The position numbers were made by a program, and so were the translations under genes. Below, piece by piece: positions 32,243 to 44,107 of a DNA stretch of 59,245 nt. The notes under the pieces are model-generated. The model worked only from the letters and a program-made list of their open reading frames with translations. It was not told the origin of the DNA and searched no databases. This DNA comes from Vitrella brassicaformis (Eukaryota > Sar > Vitrellaceae). The stretch covers positions 28,900 through 88,144 of the forward strand of contig CDMY01000378.1 in the NCBI GenBank assembly GCA_001179505.1. The letters are read 5' to 3'. Numbering within the stretch: the stretch's first letter is position 1; each line of letters opens with the position of its first letter.

Positions 32243-32569
32243 ATGGCGTCACTGGTGGACCTCGCCCATCTCTGCTGCATCCTTTCAGTATTTGGGTTCG
32301 TCCTGCTCACTCTGTGGGGCCTCCTGCTGGTGACACACTCCCCGCCCTTTGCTCTTGAGGTGGCACCGGAGCATCGCACGTCAGGCGGCATCAGCTGCAT
32401 CCTGGCTGGCCTGGGGTACCTGGCGTGTCTGGTGTTGTCGTGGCGGTACATCCGGCGGTCTCGGCAGCGGCGTGGGTGGAATGGGGGCCGTGATGATGAG
32501 AGGGAGGTGGAGCTGCGGTCGCTGCTGGGGAGTGGGGGGAGGGAGAGGCCGCGCATGCCCAGCCTGTGA
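32243..32569 (+). CDS. RNASEK-like two-helix membrane protein
   Basis: A single-exon gene of 108 residues starting MASLVDLAHLCC. It has two membrane helices ('ILSVFGFVLLTLWGLLLV' and 'CILAGLGYLACLVLSW') joined by a short loop, then a basic C-terminal tail. Length, topology and the 'SxxGxxxLxxxGxxx' first helix match the ribonuclease kappa (RNASEK) family, small proteins associated with the vacuolar proton pump. The Arg-rich tail is longer than usual. The assignment rests on topology and short motifs. Confidence 0.65.
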   Translation: MASLVDLAHLCCILSVFGFVLLTLWGLLLVTHSPPFALEVAPEHRTSGGISCILAGLGYLACLVLSWRYIRRSRQRRGWNGGRDDEREVELRSLLGSGGRERPRMPSL

Positions 32570-33653
32570 GTGATGAAGGAATGCCGTCGCCCGGCCAGAC
32601 CAGCGTGCAGGAGGCGGCGAGCGACGGGCGGGATGGCGATGATTCATCAGGGAGTGGCGTGTCTGCCTATCCCTCCCTATGTTTATTTGTGGAGCCATCC
32701 CATCAATCAATCGGTGCTGGTTGGGTGGGGTCGGGTCGGCTGGCTGCTTACGCGTGGCGGTGCTGATACATAGACTATAGGGATTAGCCATCCACTCTCT
32801 CTGCCGCCGCCATCTCTGTGTGCGGGTGCGGTTGGTTGGGTCAGCCCTCGTTGCTTGTCACCTGCTTCGATCTCTCGACCTTGCTGAGCATTATGCATTC
32901 CGCAATCCCATCTTATCTTGCCTTCCCTTCCCTTCCCTCCTGGCTCGCATGTGGTCTGGTTTCGACCTCGCCAATGACAGGTCGGTTGCAGCGGCAGCTT
33001 TGTGTGTGGACGGTCACAGCGTCGCACTGTCCTGCTACCTTGTCCTGTCAACTTGTGTGGTTGTAGGCTGTGAAACGAATGGCTGGCTGTGCTGCTGTCC
33101 ATCTGCTGCTAGAAGAGTCAGCCAGGACAGCAATTGCTGTATGCGCAGGGCCGTGTTCTGTCTGTTGTCTTTGACACAAGCGGTGAGAGGGGGTGAGGGT
33201 GGGATTGAATTGCATCTAATGTTGTGGGTGGCCATGAATGAGGACGCTAGCTAGCTGTATTATGAATCATCATCTCTCAATCCATCCATAGACTTGCTGA
33301 AGCCTGAATCGATCTCAACTCGTTTGAGACATTCTGACGAGCCTCTGTGTGTCCAGCCAGCCAGCCAGCCGTGTTCACAGTCACTAGCGATACACACACA
33401 ACACACGCCACTCAGTCCGGCCCACACCAGCCAGCCAGCCAAGCCCGTCTGTGTCAGCCATCCCTCCATCCCTCCATGCGCTCACCCTCTCTCTCTCACC
33501 ACAACACCTCCACTACAGCCGTAGTGTCCGCGCATACGGCTGCCTCTGTCTGTTGAGGGAGGGGTGGACGGCGAATCTGGCTTGATTTGTGCAGGCAGGT
33601 CGGTTGATTGAGAGAAGGGAGGGATGTGGATCGAAAGAGAGAAAGGGGTAGGT

Positions 33654-33685
<32 letters not shown>

Positions 33686-33994
33686 CGAGTGCATCGCGGG
33701 CATGCCATACGAATCCATCCATCCATCCATTCATCCATCCATTCCACTTGGAAAACGGACAAGCGTTCATTCATTCGTTCGACAGCCAGCCAGCCAGCCA
33801 GCCGTTCACTGCCACTCCCCCTCTGCCCACTGCGGTCGGTATTCCCTCCCTCCCTCCCTCTCTCCCTCCCTCCCTCTCACTTTTCTCTCTTCCCTCCCTC
33901 ACGTCAGTGTGTGTGTATGTAAGCCATGCGTGATGTGTGTGTGTCTCTAGAACGGTGTCTGGTGTGTATGGTGTGGTGTGGTGTGGTGTGTTGA
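32570..33994. other. Repeat-rich convergent intergenic region, 1.4 kb
   Basis: No believable gene. It contains CAGC and CCAT tandem repeats (33355-33375, 33716-33745, 33784-33802), a pure AG repeat at about 33653-33679, CCCT runs at 33845-33880, and GT repeats to the right. It separates the RNASEK-like and coiled-coil/SAP 3' ends and is the longest gene-free stretch. Confidence 0.6.
33653..33679. repeat. AG dinucleotide repeat
   Basis: An uninterrupted GA/AG run of about 27 bases in the intergenic region. Confidence 0.85.
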
Positions 33995-36900
33995 TCAGTC
34001 GTCCTGGTCCTGTTCCTCCTCCTGGTCCTGCTGCTGCTGGTTGTTGCGGCGCTTGGAGGGGAAGGGCAGCAGCTCGTAGAGGCGCTCCACTATCGTCTGC
34101 TTGGTGTCCTTGCGCTTCACCTCCAACCCACGCTTCTGCACACATACACACACACACACACACACGGACGCACAGATGCACTCACTGCAGTTAAGAGGTA
34201 TGTATGATTTGTGAGAGAATAATGGTACCTACCTCCGCGAACTGGATGAGCGAGTCTTTCTTGTACATGCTGACCCAGTCCTTCATGTCCGCAGCGTGCA
34301 ACGGCGTCTTCTGCACACACACAGACACAGCCACACACGCACACAACGGAGAGACGCATGCACACCTGCTTGCCCTTGTTCGTCTGTGGCTATCTCGGTG
34401 TCTGACCGGCTCGACGTCTAGTTTGGTCTTCTTCTTGGCCTGGATGGGAGGGGTGCGGTCGCCCTGCTCCTCCTGCGGCTGGGGCGAGGGGCCCTTCGCC
34501 TCGTCGTCGCTCTCCATCGGCCCCACACCAGCACCCGCCGCCGCCGCCGCCGCCGCAGCAGCAGCAGCCCCGCCCTCCTCCTGCTCATCGTCCTCATGAC
34601 GACGCTTGCCGGCACGCTTCTTGACCTATTAGATGGACAGCACCCCGCACAGACGGGGGAAATGAGTATCGTGTTCTGGTGTTGTGAATGGTTGGCTGGG
34701 CTGATTGGTTGGTCGGAGGGTGGCTGGCCTGACCTTTTTGTCGTCCTTGTGTTGGTCGGTGCCCTTCTTGCCGCGCCTCTTGGCGGCCGCTCCGGCAACT
34801 CCAATACCTACGCCTACGCCAGCGCCCCCCTCATGCACGCCCTCCGGCCCCGACTCCACCCCAAGCCCCTCGCCCTTCTCGCTATCCTTCTTGCCTCCAC
34901 GGCCCCCCACACGACGGTCCCGCCCACGGCCGCCGCCCCTGGGCACCACGGCTGCAGCTGCCGCAGCTGCTGCGAGCGGCTCGCCGTCGTCGTCGAGTAT
35001 GTCGTCCTGGCTGCCACTGGGCTTCTTGCCGACCCCCGGGGCCTTGGCCTGGTGGGGGTGGTGTTTGGGGTCGCCTCGGGCAGGTGCACCTGCCGCTGCC
35101 GCTGCCGCTGCTGCGCCAGACGGCTGTGGCATGGCACGCTCCAACTCAGCCAACTTGGTCTCCAACTGACACGACAGCACACACACATGCCCAGAGAGAG
35201 AGGGAGAGAGAGGGAGACATGGGTGTGTGGATGGATGTGTCGATGAATGCGGTGGGTTCAGGTCTTGTCTACCATAGCATGCATACCTCAGTACACTTTT
35301 TCTGCAGGTCGGTGAGATCCTTCGCTTTGCCCTCGAGCTCCCTGGCCGCCGTGTTGTACTTGTCCTCCATACGACGATACAGCTGAACAATCCAATCCAA
35401 TCCACACATACAAACAAGCATGGACGGACAGATTGCTCTGCGCATTTGTGTGTGTGTGTGTGTGTGTGTCGTATTGCCCACTGACGTCGTCGGCGGCCCT
35501 TTTCTGGTCCTCTGCCGCCTTTTTGTGCTGCTCGAGGGATTGTTTGTACTGCTCGGCCGTCCTCTGATGTGTCTCGACGGCATTGCGCAGTTCGGCACCG
35601 GCACTCTCGACATTGCGAAGACGCTCCTGGAACTGATGAACACACAAACAAGCCTGAATGGGTGGATGGAGGGGTGGGGTGGGGTGGGTGAGAGGGGGGA
35701 GTCGGGACGTACCTCTGCGGCTTTCTTGTCTGCTTGGTGCTTAGCCTCCTGCTGCCCTTGCAGGGCCTTGCTGACCTGACCGAATGAATGGAATGGAATG
35801 GACTACACCACACCATACATGGCAGGCCTCATGGCAGACCAGACCCGCCTTTGTTTGTTGTTTGTGTCCGCCTACATGTACCTCCTCTGCGCGTCTGTCG
35901 GCCTTGCTGAGGGCCTCTCGGAGAGCGCAGCTTTCCTTATGAACCTGGATGGACGGACACACACACACACACACATACAAGAAAAAGGTGGACACCGTTC
36001 CCCCCATTGCCCCCTGCCCACCTTCTGTGTGTCCTGGTCAGCTTTGGTCTTTGCATCGCGGGCCGCCTGCAGGTCCCTCTCCAATACGGCTACCTGGACA
36101 CGCAGAGGTGGAGGGAAAAAGGCAGAGAAAACGATCAGATGAATCAGGTCTGTCGATGGCGATGAGATGCATTCATCCAGGTGTGTGTGTACCTTGTTGG
36201 TGTTGCTGCGGGCCTTCTCGAGTTGCTCGCGGAGGGCACGGCTCTGCTGCTCCAGCTGAAGAGCGACGTTAGTTAGCAACACAATGAATGGGGGCTTTCG
36301 TGGGTGTGTGACCTGTTTGGTCTCAGCCTGGGACTTCTGCGTCACCTCCGCCAATTTCAACTCGCTAGACTCGTGCAGCTGACGTACATACATACATACA
36401 TACACACAGACAGACAGACAGACAGGAGAACGGAAATAATGTCTAGGTGTGTGCGGTGTTCTTCGTCTTCCTTCTCTCCGTTTCTTCTCACCGCTCGTAT
36501 TTTGAGTTCTAGGTCCGCCTTGGCCTGGTCCATGGCCCGTGAGAGCTTCTGCTGACTCTCACGCTCAACCTGCAAAGTCACAAACACACATGGACACCCA
36601 CACAGTACCAATACCCAAATGGCGGTCCCCCTCCTCTCTGCGACAGCTAGCCTACCTGTTGGATGTGTTGTGTGTGTTGAGTCTGCAGGTCGCTGATGCG
36701 CCGCTCCAACTCGCCCTTCTCGCTAGACAGCTGCACGACAGCCACACCCACACATCCACACACACGGAGGGAGGGAGGGAGGGATGCATGCATGCATTCA
36801 CCTGGGTGATCTGCTCCCGCATCTGTGTGACGGCCTCCTCCCCGACCATCTGGGCCTTGACGCGCACCAGCTCCTCCTGCAGTTCGTCGGTCTCAGCAGC

Positions 36901-37979
36901 CTTGGCACGCGCCTGACAACACACCAACACAACACGTACAGGCGTCCAGATGAATGGGGCATGAGTGAATGGATCGATGGATGGACTCATGTCGTGTTGC
37001 TTTGCTGATGTCGGCGCAGCGCGTTTTAACCTCATCGTGTTTGTGCTTGAGTTGCTCGAATTGTTTGGCGAGCTCCTCCTGCGTGGTGAGTTTGCGCTTT
37101 AGCTCACTGACCTCCTCAGCCAACACACGCGCCCGGTCGTTGGCGGCCCTCAACGCCTTCTCGTGCCTACACAAAGGAAGGATGCATGACACAACAACAC
37201 ATCTGTGCACGTAAAGCGGGGGGATGCTTACGCCTCCTGGATGCGGACGTTATCCGCAGCGATGATCTGGCGAATCTCGCGCTCACGATCCTTGAGGATC
37301 TTCTGCAGTGTCGCAAACAACCAACACCCCACCCCACCCCACACCACACCGCACACACATTTGATGATGGCGGGTCTAGCACTGGATGGGATGGTGCGGT
37401 GTGGTGGAGTGGCGTGCGTACGTCTTCGTATAGTTTGCGCGTTTCGTAGTCGGACCAGGCCATGACGTTGTTCCACTGCTGGTTCACCAGCCGCAGGTGG
37501 CCGTCGTAACCGTACTGCAAACACACCACAAAAGGACCCATCCATCCATCCATCCATCCATGAGACACATCATGCAGATGAATCCGACCATCCAATGGAT
37601 GCATCCCGTCCCCTCTGCCCCCTCACCTCGTCGTGGAGCTGCACGTGCCGTTTCGCCCACTCCGCAGGCGGCACGATGTCATCCTTGGGACGAGTGACGA
37701 CCATCCCCAGGATGCGGTCCGACTCGGTGGTGGCGCGGGCAGCCTGAGGCTGGCCCTGAGCCTGATTCTGAGAGATGAGCTGGCGGGCATCCTGCGTCGA
37801 CGCCGACAGCGAAGCCTCCTGCGACTGTTGGCGTGGCCGGGCCAGGCTGGGTACTGCTCCCAAGGTGGAAGGCAACATAGCGATAGAAACGAGTTCAGCA
37901 GAAACTTAACGCATCCTCCTCGCCCCCCTGGCTCGCACCGTTTTCCGGGGAGTTTACCAAGCAGGGCCTTGGGATTCAT
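33995..37979 (-). CDS. Long coiled-coil protein with C-terminal SAP-like motif, about 18 small exons
   Basis: ATG at 37977-37979 begins MNPKALLV after a first intron. Exon 2 continues to 'PAEWAKRHVQLHDE'. Then follow a dozen or more short exons of heptad sequence, for example 'KILKDREREIRQIIAADNVRIQEA', 'VSELKRKLTTQEELAKQFEQL' and 'VAVLERDLQAARDAKTKADQDTQK'. Next comes a low-complexity region with Ala runs and RGGRGRDRR-type basic stretches. The end, 'MKDWVSMYKKDSLIQFAE' joined to 'KRGLEVKRKDTKQTIVERLYELL', has the helix-extended loop-helix pattern of a SAP DNA-binding motif. TGA is at 33995. Basic nuclear-localisation-like clusters (KKRAGKRR, KAKKKTKL-like) support a nuclear, DNA-associated role. 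No family was recognised for the N-terminal part. Confidence 0.75.
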
Positions 37980-38129
37980 CGCACGGGCAGTCGTTTCGGT
38001 GTGTGGATGGAGGGTAAGGAGCCTGCTGTAATATGCGTCCACAGGCCCGGCGCATCTCTGTATTTTCTCTGTTGGTGTGTTGGTGGCGGCTGAGTGAGAG
38101 GTCCAGAGATCTCCGGCGTGCGAACAAAG

Positions 38130-38173
38130 ATGACGCGTGATCTGCTGCCGTACACGTGCCCGCCCCCCGGCGC

Positions 38174-38207
<34 letters not shown>

Positions 38208-40182
38208 AAGGAGGGGCAGAAACGCGCGGGGCTCAACCCAGATGCGCCGCCCTTTCTGTTCCCCAGCCACAGCCACACTGCAGCGACCACCAGCACCATC
38301 CCAGAAAAGGCCACACCGCCCGGCAAGCAGCCACAGGACCATTACTACCTGAGCCAACACGAGCTGCCCCTGTTCAGAACGGTCAGCAGGTCTTGTTTGC
38401 GTATCGGGTGGATGGATGGACCGTATGTGTGCAATGTGTCTGTCATGTGTCAGTTGGTGTGCGAGGAGTATCGTATCTACGGCTGGTGTGCCCGTGGGGC
38501 TGACCGGTGCCCACACAGCCACTGCCTGGCGTGGCAGCGACGCAACCCGCAGGTCGTTCCATACGGGTGGGTCAGCAGCACCAATGACGCACACACATAC
38601 ATGGAGTGATGAAATGGGAAACAGGGCGTGCGCATCCATCTCTAAGAGATGTGTGTGTGTGTGTGTGTGTGTGTGCGCAGGTTCGAGCTGTGTCCGTACA
38701 TATCGTTTGTGAAGAAGGATGGCAAGATGCGCCTCATCAACGACTGCAGACGCAAAAGATGGGTAGGCCATTGAGCGGGGGGAGGGGAGAGGGGGGGGCA
38801 GAGAGCAGAGCAAAGGCACGAACGTATACACACGTGCCGACTTGATATGTTGTGTCACTGCGGTCGATGGGCGTCTGTCTGTCTGTTTGCGTGTGCCTGT
38901 GCGTGTGCGGTGCAGTGCAAGTATTCGCACACCAAGGAGGAGCAGCTGTACCACCCCAGCACGTACAAGACCAAGTACTGCCAGGCATCGCCATGCACAC
39001 GATTCTTCTGCCCGTTCGGTCGGTACCACAAACAACACATATCACTCACGCATACAGACGACAACAAACAGCACAACACACAAACCTCCTTGCTTCTTCC
39101 CCTCCTGCATCAATCCATCAGCCCACAGTGAGGCGGAGTTGCGCAGCAGCGAAAACGACGCCTACCAGTCGCCAGAAGTGCCACTCCCTCCGCCACCCCC
39201 ACCCCCACCACCCCCTCCCCCTCCCCCTCCCGTGACACAGATCGACAACACATACACCACCATAGACAGCCCGGCCATGGACGACAGCACGCCCTTCTCC
39301 TACCCCTCCAGCATGCCGATGCGCGGTGGCGGGGTGTTCGGCATGCATGGTGCGGGCAACAATGTGGTCAGTGTGGGGGCGCGGGGGGGGACGGGTGTAT
39401 CGGGGCTGGGGATGGGGGAAGGTCTGGGAGGGGGGTATGCATGCGGCTATGGGAATGATGGTTATCGCGGGTATCCTGACCCCCCTCCCCCCAAGTATGC
39501 CTTTGTGCACTTTCGCAAGCCGGGGGACGCAGTGCCGCCCCCCTATGAATACGATCCACGGAAGGTGCACACCAGGGGAGGGAGCACCAGGGGAGGGAGG
39601 GAGGGAAGAAACAGCGAGAGACAGACAGAGAAAAGAAAGAGCCGCAGGTTGGTTGCTATGCTATTCTGATTTTGTGTTGGTTGGTCTCTGATCTCTGCTC
39701 TGCAATGAGTGCAGGATCCAGCGATAGCTCAGAAGCCAGTAATGCGGATGGACAAGCGGACGGACAAGCGTGCCGCCGCACCACCCAAGCCACGGACCAG
39801 CAGCAACACCCCCCGCCCCCCGTCCACACACCGACCCATCACGACCACCAGCAGCACCAGCCATTACTCGGCCTACTCGACTGCGAGCCACACGCCCTTC
39901 CCCGAGATGCAGTTGCAGGTGCAGCAGGACCAGGACCACACCCACTCCCACCACAAGCACCTGCCGGCCATCAGAGAGACCGTCGGCACCACTGACGGCG
40001 GCACAACAATGGCATTGGGGTGTGTGTCTCTGCCGTATGGGGCGCTCAAGGCCAACATGGTGGAGCCGGCAGGGGAGGAGGATAGCAACAGCAGCCATAG
40101 CAGCAATGAAGAGATAGACGAGCACATAGAAGCTGACGACGGCGAGTGGACCGATGTGGGCGGGGAGGAGGAGACACACTAG
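38130..40182 (+). CDS. Tandem CCCH zinc-finger RNA-binding protein, 6 exons
   Basis: Exons 38130-38381, 38454-38566, 38681-38762, 38916-39018, 39122-39564 and 39715-40182 give 486 residues. After a Gln run near residue 15 come the fingers: 'CEEYRIYGWCARGADRCPHSHC', then 'CPYISF...CRRKRWCKYSHT', then '[30 protein letters not shown]'. The last pattern (YHPxxYKTxxC...CxRxxCxFAH) is the arrangement seen in plant and apicomplexan tandem CCCH proteins. The His of the last finger is created by splicing at 39018/39122. The C-terminal half is disordered: a Pro run, Gly/Met-rich, then an acidic end. The likely role is mRNA binding and post-transcriptional control. Confidence 0.85.
38176..38209 (+). repeat. 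CAG repeat encoding a polyglutamine run
   Basis: About ten CAG codons closed by CAA inside exon 1 of the CCCH gene, encoding an 11-residue Gln tract. Length polymorphism is likely. Confidence 0.85.
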
Positions 40183-41008
40183 ACAGAGAGGGTGTGTGGG
40201 AGGCGCGGAGGTAGGGTGGTATTGTGTGCTGGTTGATGGAATGCTCATGCATGTCATTGACTGACTAGCTGGTCGGTGCAGCGTGTGTTAACTGATGGAT
40301 GGATGGATGAATGCCCCCTTTAGCATGCACGCCATGCATCAAGAAGGCAGCGAGGAGGCATTGCTCGGGCACCGCACGCAAGGCCGTCCATTCCATTCCT
40401 TCATTGGCAAACCGAAACTCCATCCATCCGTCCAATGCCTGGTCTGTCATTCAGGCAGGGATGTCCATCAATTAACCTTCTCGCCAGACGCAAGCACAGA
40501 CACATCGGCGGGCGGGCAAAATGGTCCTTATTAGCTGGAAGCACCCTTCTCTCTGTCTCGCTCACCATCGGTATATGACGCATCGACGCACTAAATCACC
40601 GGCCACTCACTCATGCCATGCACACAGCTGCACACACAGACACGAGAAAGAGGGGGCTGGCTCACTCAGTACACAGATGGCCTGTCACTTGAGCCCAAAA
40701 ACGCCACACACATCACATCAGATGACACAACCCGGCCCACCCAGGCCAGGCAGGGGGCACGGCATATGCACATGGCAGGCAGACAGGCAGGGAATGCTGG
40801 CAAGCAGGTGGACAAATAGACCAGCTGCTCACCTCGGATCAATCTTGGCTGGCTGCCGTAGGCTAGGTGGTGTGCTGCACGTGGCTACCGTACTCATCCC
40901 TCCCTCCCTCGGCAACACCGCAGTACGTACGCACAGTGCAGTCAGTATAGTCTGTACGCATGGCATGCACTGCGCCGTCCGTGCAGTGTGTGTGTGTGTG
41001 TGTGTGGA
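40183..41008. other. Convergent intergenic region, 0.8 kb
   Basis: No gene is seen. It has GGAT/CCAT repeats (40293-40310), CA/TG tracts (40985-41005) and short GTACGTAC-type palindromes. It separates the CCCH and cyclase-cystinosin 3' ends. Confidence 0.55.
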
Positions 41009-44000
41009 TCAGAACGGACTTGCCTGTCTCCTCGCCTTGCCCCCCCGCCCCGACCCCCATTTGCTCGGACTGCCTGGCGGATGCCCACTCGCCGATGTGT
41101 TGGCATCCGTGGCGATCTGCAGACCACCACCCACACCCCCCTGGCCCGACCCCGAACGCCCTTCGCCTATTCTCCCCCTGGACTTGTTGCTGCCGGGGCT
41201 TTCCCGCCGGCTGCCGGCCTCTGCAGCTGTGGAGGCCTGCTGGTGACTGCTGCTGATGGGGAGGGGGGCTGGCAGGGGCGCCTTTGCGGCCTTCTTGTCC
41301 TTCTCACGAGACAATTTGGCAGCAGGAGTGTAGAAGGCCATGCCACCTAACACCACACACACAGACAGAGACGGGGGGGGGAGGGGGGGAGGGACAGATG
41401 AGGTCAGCTGAGCTTGCCGGGTGTGACTTGACTTGGTGTGATGGGCTGTTTCGTTTCCCACCTGTTATGAATATGTTGTCTTTGTCGGACGTACTGACGG
41501 CCGTGTACTTGAGCCGATGACCCTCACGGTAAAAGACATAATGCTGGACAGACAGACAGACAGACACAGACAGGTGCAACGCGCTCTTCGTTGCCGCACA
41601 TCATGGCAGGTCAGGTAATACACACCTGGAGTATGAGCAGTATGTCGTAGGCCATAGACGCGCCACCGATCAGCATCTTGGGGATGTTCTCCAGGATGTA
41701 GTCGGCGTCACTGAATGCTATCGCATCGATGCAGTTCTGCAGCAGCGAAAAAATGCCTCCACTTATGTCCAGCAAGATCTGCTGGATCGCCATACCTATC
41801 CAATCCACACACACACACACACACGTGGAGGTCGGCCAATGCAGCGATGGATAGGCTCACTCACCCTTGGTTGATTTGTTCCTGTAGTTCAAAAGGATCT
41901 GAGGAATATACTTGACTATCGTGATGAAGGCCTTCACCAAACCTGATTGATGATTTATCGACACACAGTGACATCCATGGTGTGGGTGTGTTGTTGGCCC
42001 CTCCATCCCTCCCTCCCTCCCCTCCCCCTTGCTCGGCTCGGCTCACCAAGATAGGAGACGACACTCCACCCCTGCAGGCTCCACAGAAGCGTCGACACCC
42101 CAGCCCCTCCCGATATAGAGCTCTCCACCGCACCAAGCTGCCGCCTCCTGTGGCCGTCGTCAGCTGCCAGGAAGCCATCCAGTGCCCTCCGCCAGTGCGT
42201 CGAGTCCCTCAACGACCCCTCAACATTGGCTGTGGCGGGCAGCGCGTGGTGGTGGTGGATGGTGTACCATGGGATGACCCCCATGCTGGCCATCCCCATC
42301 TGCACTACCAGCAGCAGGATGAGAGCCCCTGAGAGGATCCGTGCGGGCCAGCCGATGGTCTGCCCGCCCTTCTCGTAGATGAGGATCTGGTAGCCGAGCA
42401 CCGAGCAGATGAATAGGGCGTGCACCGAGAAGAAGACGTCGTGCAGCTCCACTGCAAAGGCCAGGTTGTGGCGGATCTGGATCACGTAGCGCACCACGGT
42501 GTAGGTGCTGTAGGCGGCGAACCCGACGATATTGAGCCAGGCCAAGTCAAAGGAGAAGCCGACACATGACTTCCTGGTGTAGTTGAGCCACACTTGGGGG
42601 TAGAAGGAGAAGGTCCAGCAGAAGACATAGATCACGCCGCACGCCGATGACAGGAACTCCAGAATCTGGAAGATCACGTGCTGCTCGTCCGCGGCTGCGA
42701 GTGGAGCCTCCTCCTGGTCCTCAATGAAGCTGTCGGCTGGCTTCCACTCCTCGTCTCTGCCCGCCCTGGCCATGTCCTTGACCATGTTGCCCCGCTTCCT
42801 GCCCTTGTTGGCACGCATGTCCTCCTGCCGGCTGACGTTGCGGTGGGTGGCGTTGGAGGTGCGGTTCGTGCCGCCGCTCCGCTGCTGCTGGTCGCCCTCA
42901 GTGACCTCCATCTCATCTGGGTCGCTCTCCCTGTCCACCAAAGCACCCAGCGAGTCGCCCGCTGACGGGGTGTCGCAATCCGCACCGCTGGCGCTATCGC
43001 ATTCGGACGGCGATGCAACCTGCCAAAGACAACCACCAGCCAAGAGATCCACATATCCATCGGAACAGCACTCGTTCGCTCAGTCGGTCTATCTATCGGC
43101 TCTCTGCCACCTCTCACTGACTGACCAGTGTGACGGGGTCGTCGGTGAGGAGTTCGTACATTTTGTCCCAGAGCTTGCCGGTGACGAGCAGCTTGTGTGT
43201 CCAGATGTTGTTCTTGAAGGCGATGCCGTTGAGGACGTCCCGCTTCCCGTTGCCGGCCGTGTTGCTCAGGTGCACCCCCTTCAGCCCCAGCTCCCCCAGG
43301 CAGTCGCCCGTCGTGGGGTCCACTCTGACGATGTACTCCTGGAACCACACGTTGGCGTACACGAACGGAGTCACGTACTCGATCTCATTGAGCTCTTCAG
43401 TCGGCACACCGTTGAAGCACGACACCTCCCGGGCCGCACGCACGTCGACAGACGAGGCGTCGGCCGGGATGCGCAGCTCCATGACGTAGGCTGACCCGTT
43501 GGTGGCGTAGAAGGTCCCCGGCTCCTCGGCGTCGTGTGCGTAGGCCAGGCCCCAGCCGTCGTAGGGATAGTCGAGCTCATTCAGCAGCTCCAGTGTGGTC
43601 AGGTTGTAGACGAGTATACGCTTCTCCCGCCAGGTGAGGACGAAGACGCGGCCGTTCCAGATGGCCGCCCCCTCGGCGAAGAACTTGTCGGGGATGTTGG
43701 TTTCCTTGAGGAGGGTCAGGTCGGGGTAGGTGTATTTCTTGATGCGCGACTTGCGGTAGAGGCCGCAAGTCTCAAGAACTGTCGTGTTGTCGATGAACAA
43801 TAGACCCTGCAGCGCAGCGCAGCAAGGACGGAAGGAAGGAAGGTTGACTCACAAAGGGCCAGTGAGGGACAGGCAAAGAGGGACGGAAGGCGCCACCTCA
43901 ACAGTCATCGCATACGTACGTACGTACCTGTGTGAAGCACTCATGGTCGTGGTCCAGCACACGATTCACCTGATATGCCAAGTCACTCGGAGCGGCCACT

Positions 44001-44107
44001 GCTCCACTGCAGGCAAGGACGACCAAGACAACAGCTGTCCGCAAAAAGCGCCTCGCCATCACCGTCCTCATCCGGTCGCAGCCTTCTTGCTGTGGCTTAG
44101 TCTTCAT
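41009..44107 (-). CDS. Fusion: secreted-type glutaminyl cyclase plus cystinosin-like transporter, 7 exons
   Basis: The first exon (43928-44107) carries a signal peptide (MARRFLRTAVVLVVLACSG, cleavage near AVAA) and 'HDHECFTQ'. Exon 43126-43806 has the plant/bacterial-type glutaminyl cyclase beta-propeller: 'GLYRKSRIKKY', 'AEGAAIWNGRVFVLTWRE', 'DGWGLAYAH', 'LNEIEYVTPFVYANVWF', 'VLNGIAF'. A phase-0 junction leads to exon 42047-43019. This has an N-glycosylatable linker (NRTSNATHRNVS), then cystinosin: 'FCWTFSFYPQVWLNY', 'VELHDVFFSVHAL', 'YIPQILLNYRNKSTKG', 'ILLDISGGIFSLLQ', 'YDILLILQHYVFYRE'. Both PQ motifs and the transport-critical Asp residues are present. About 830 residues. Predicted: lumenal cyclisation of N-terminal Gln plus proton-coupled cystine export from a lysosome-like compartment. 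A roughly 70-residue insertion follows 'VIPWYTI', and the cytosolic tail is long and Ser/Gly/Lys-rich. Confidence 0.88.

Noticed and set aside
33355-33900. Short tandem CAGC/CCAT/CCCT arrays considered as CRISPR or satellite arrays
   Set aside because: Units are 4 bases with no spacer structure; they are simple microsatellites, and CRISPR is not expected in a nuclear eukaryotic sequence.
37623-39038. 471-codon minus-strand frame read as one protein
   Set aside because: It runs through the first intron of the coiled-coil gene and antisense through CCCH exons; splice-consistent models on each strand explain the region better.
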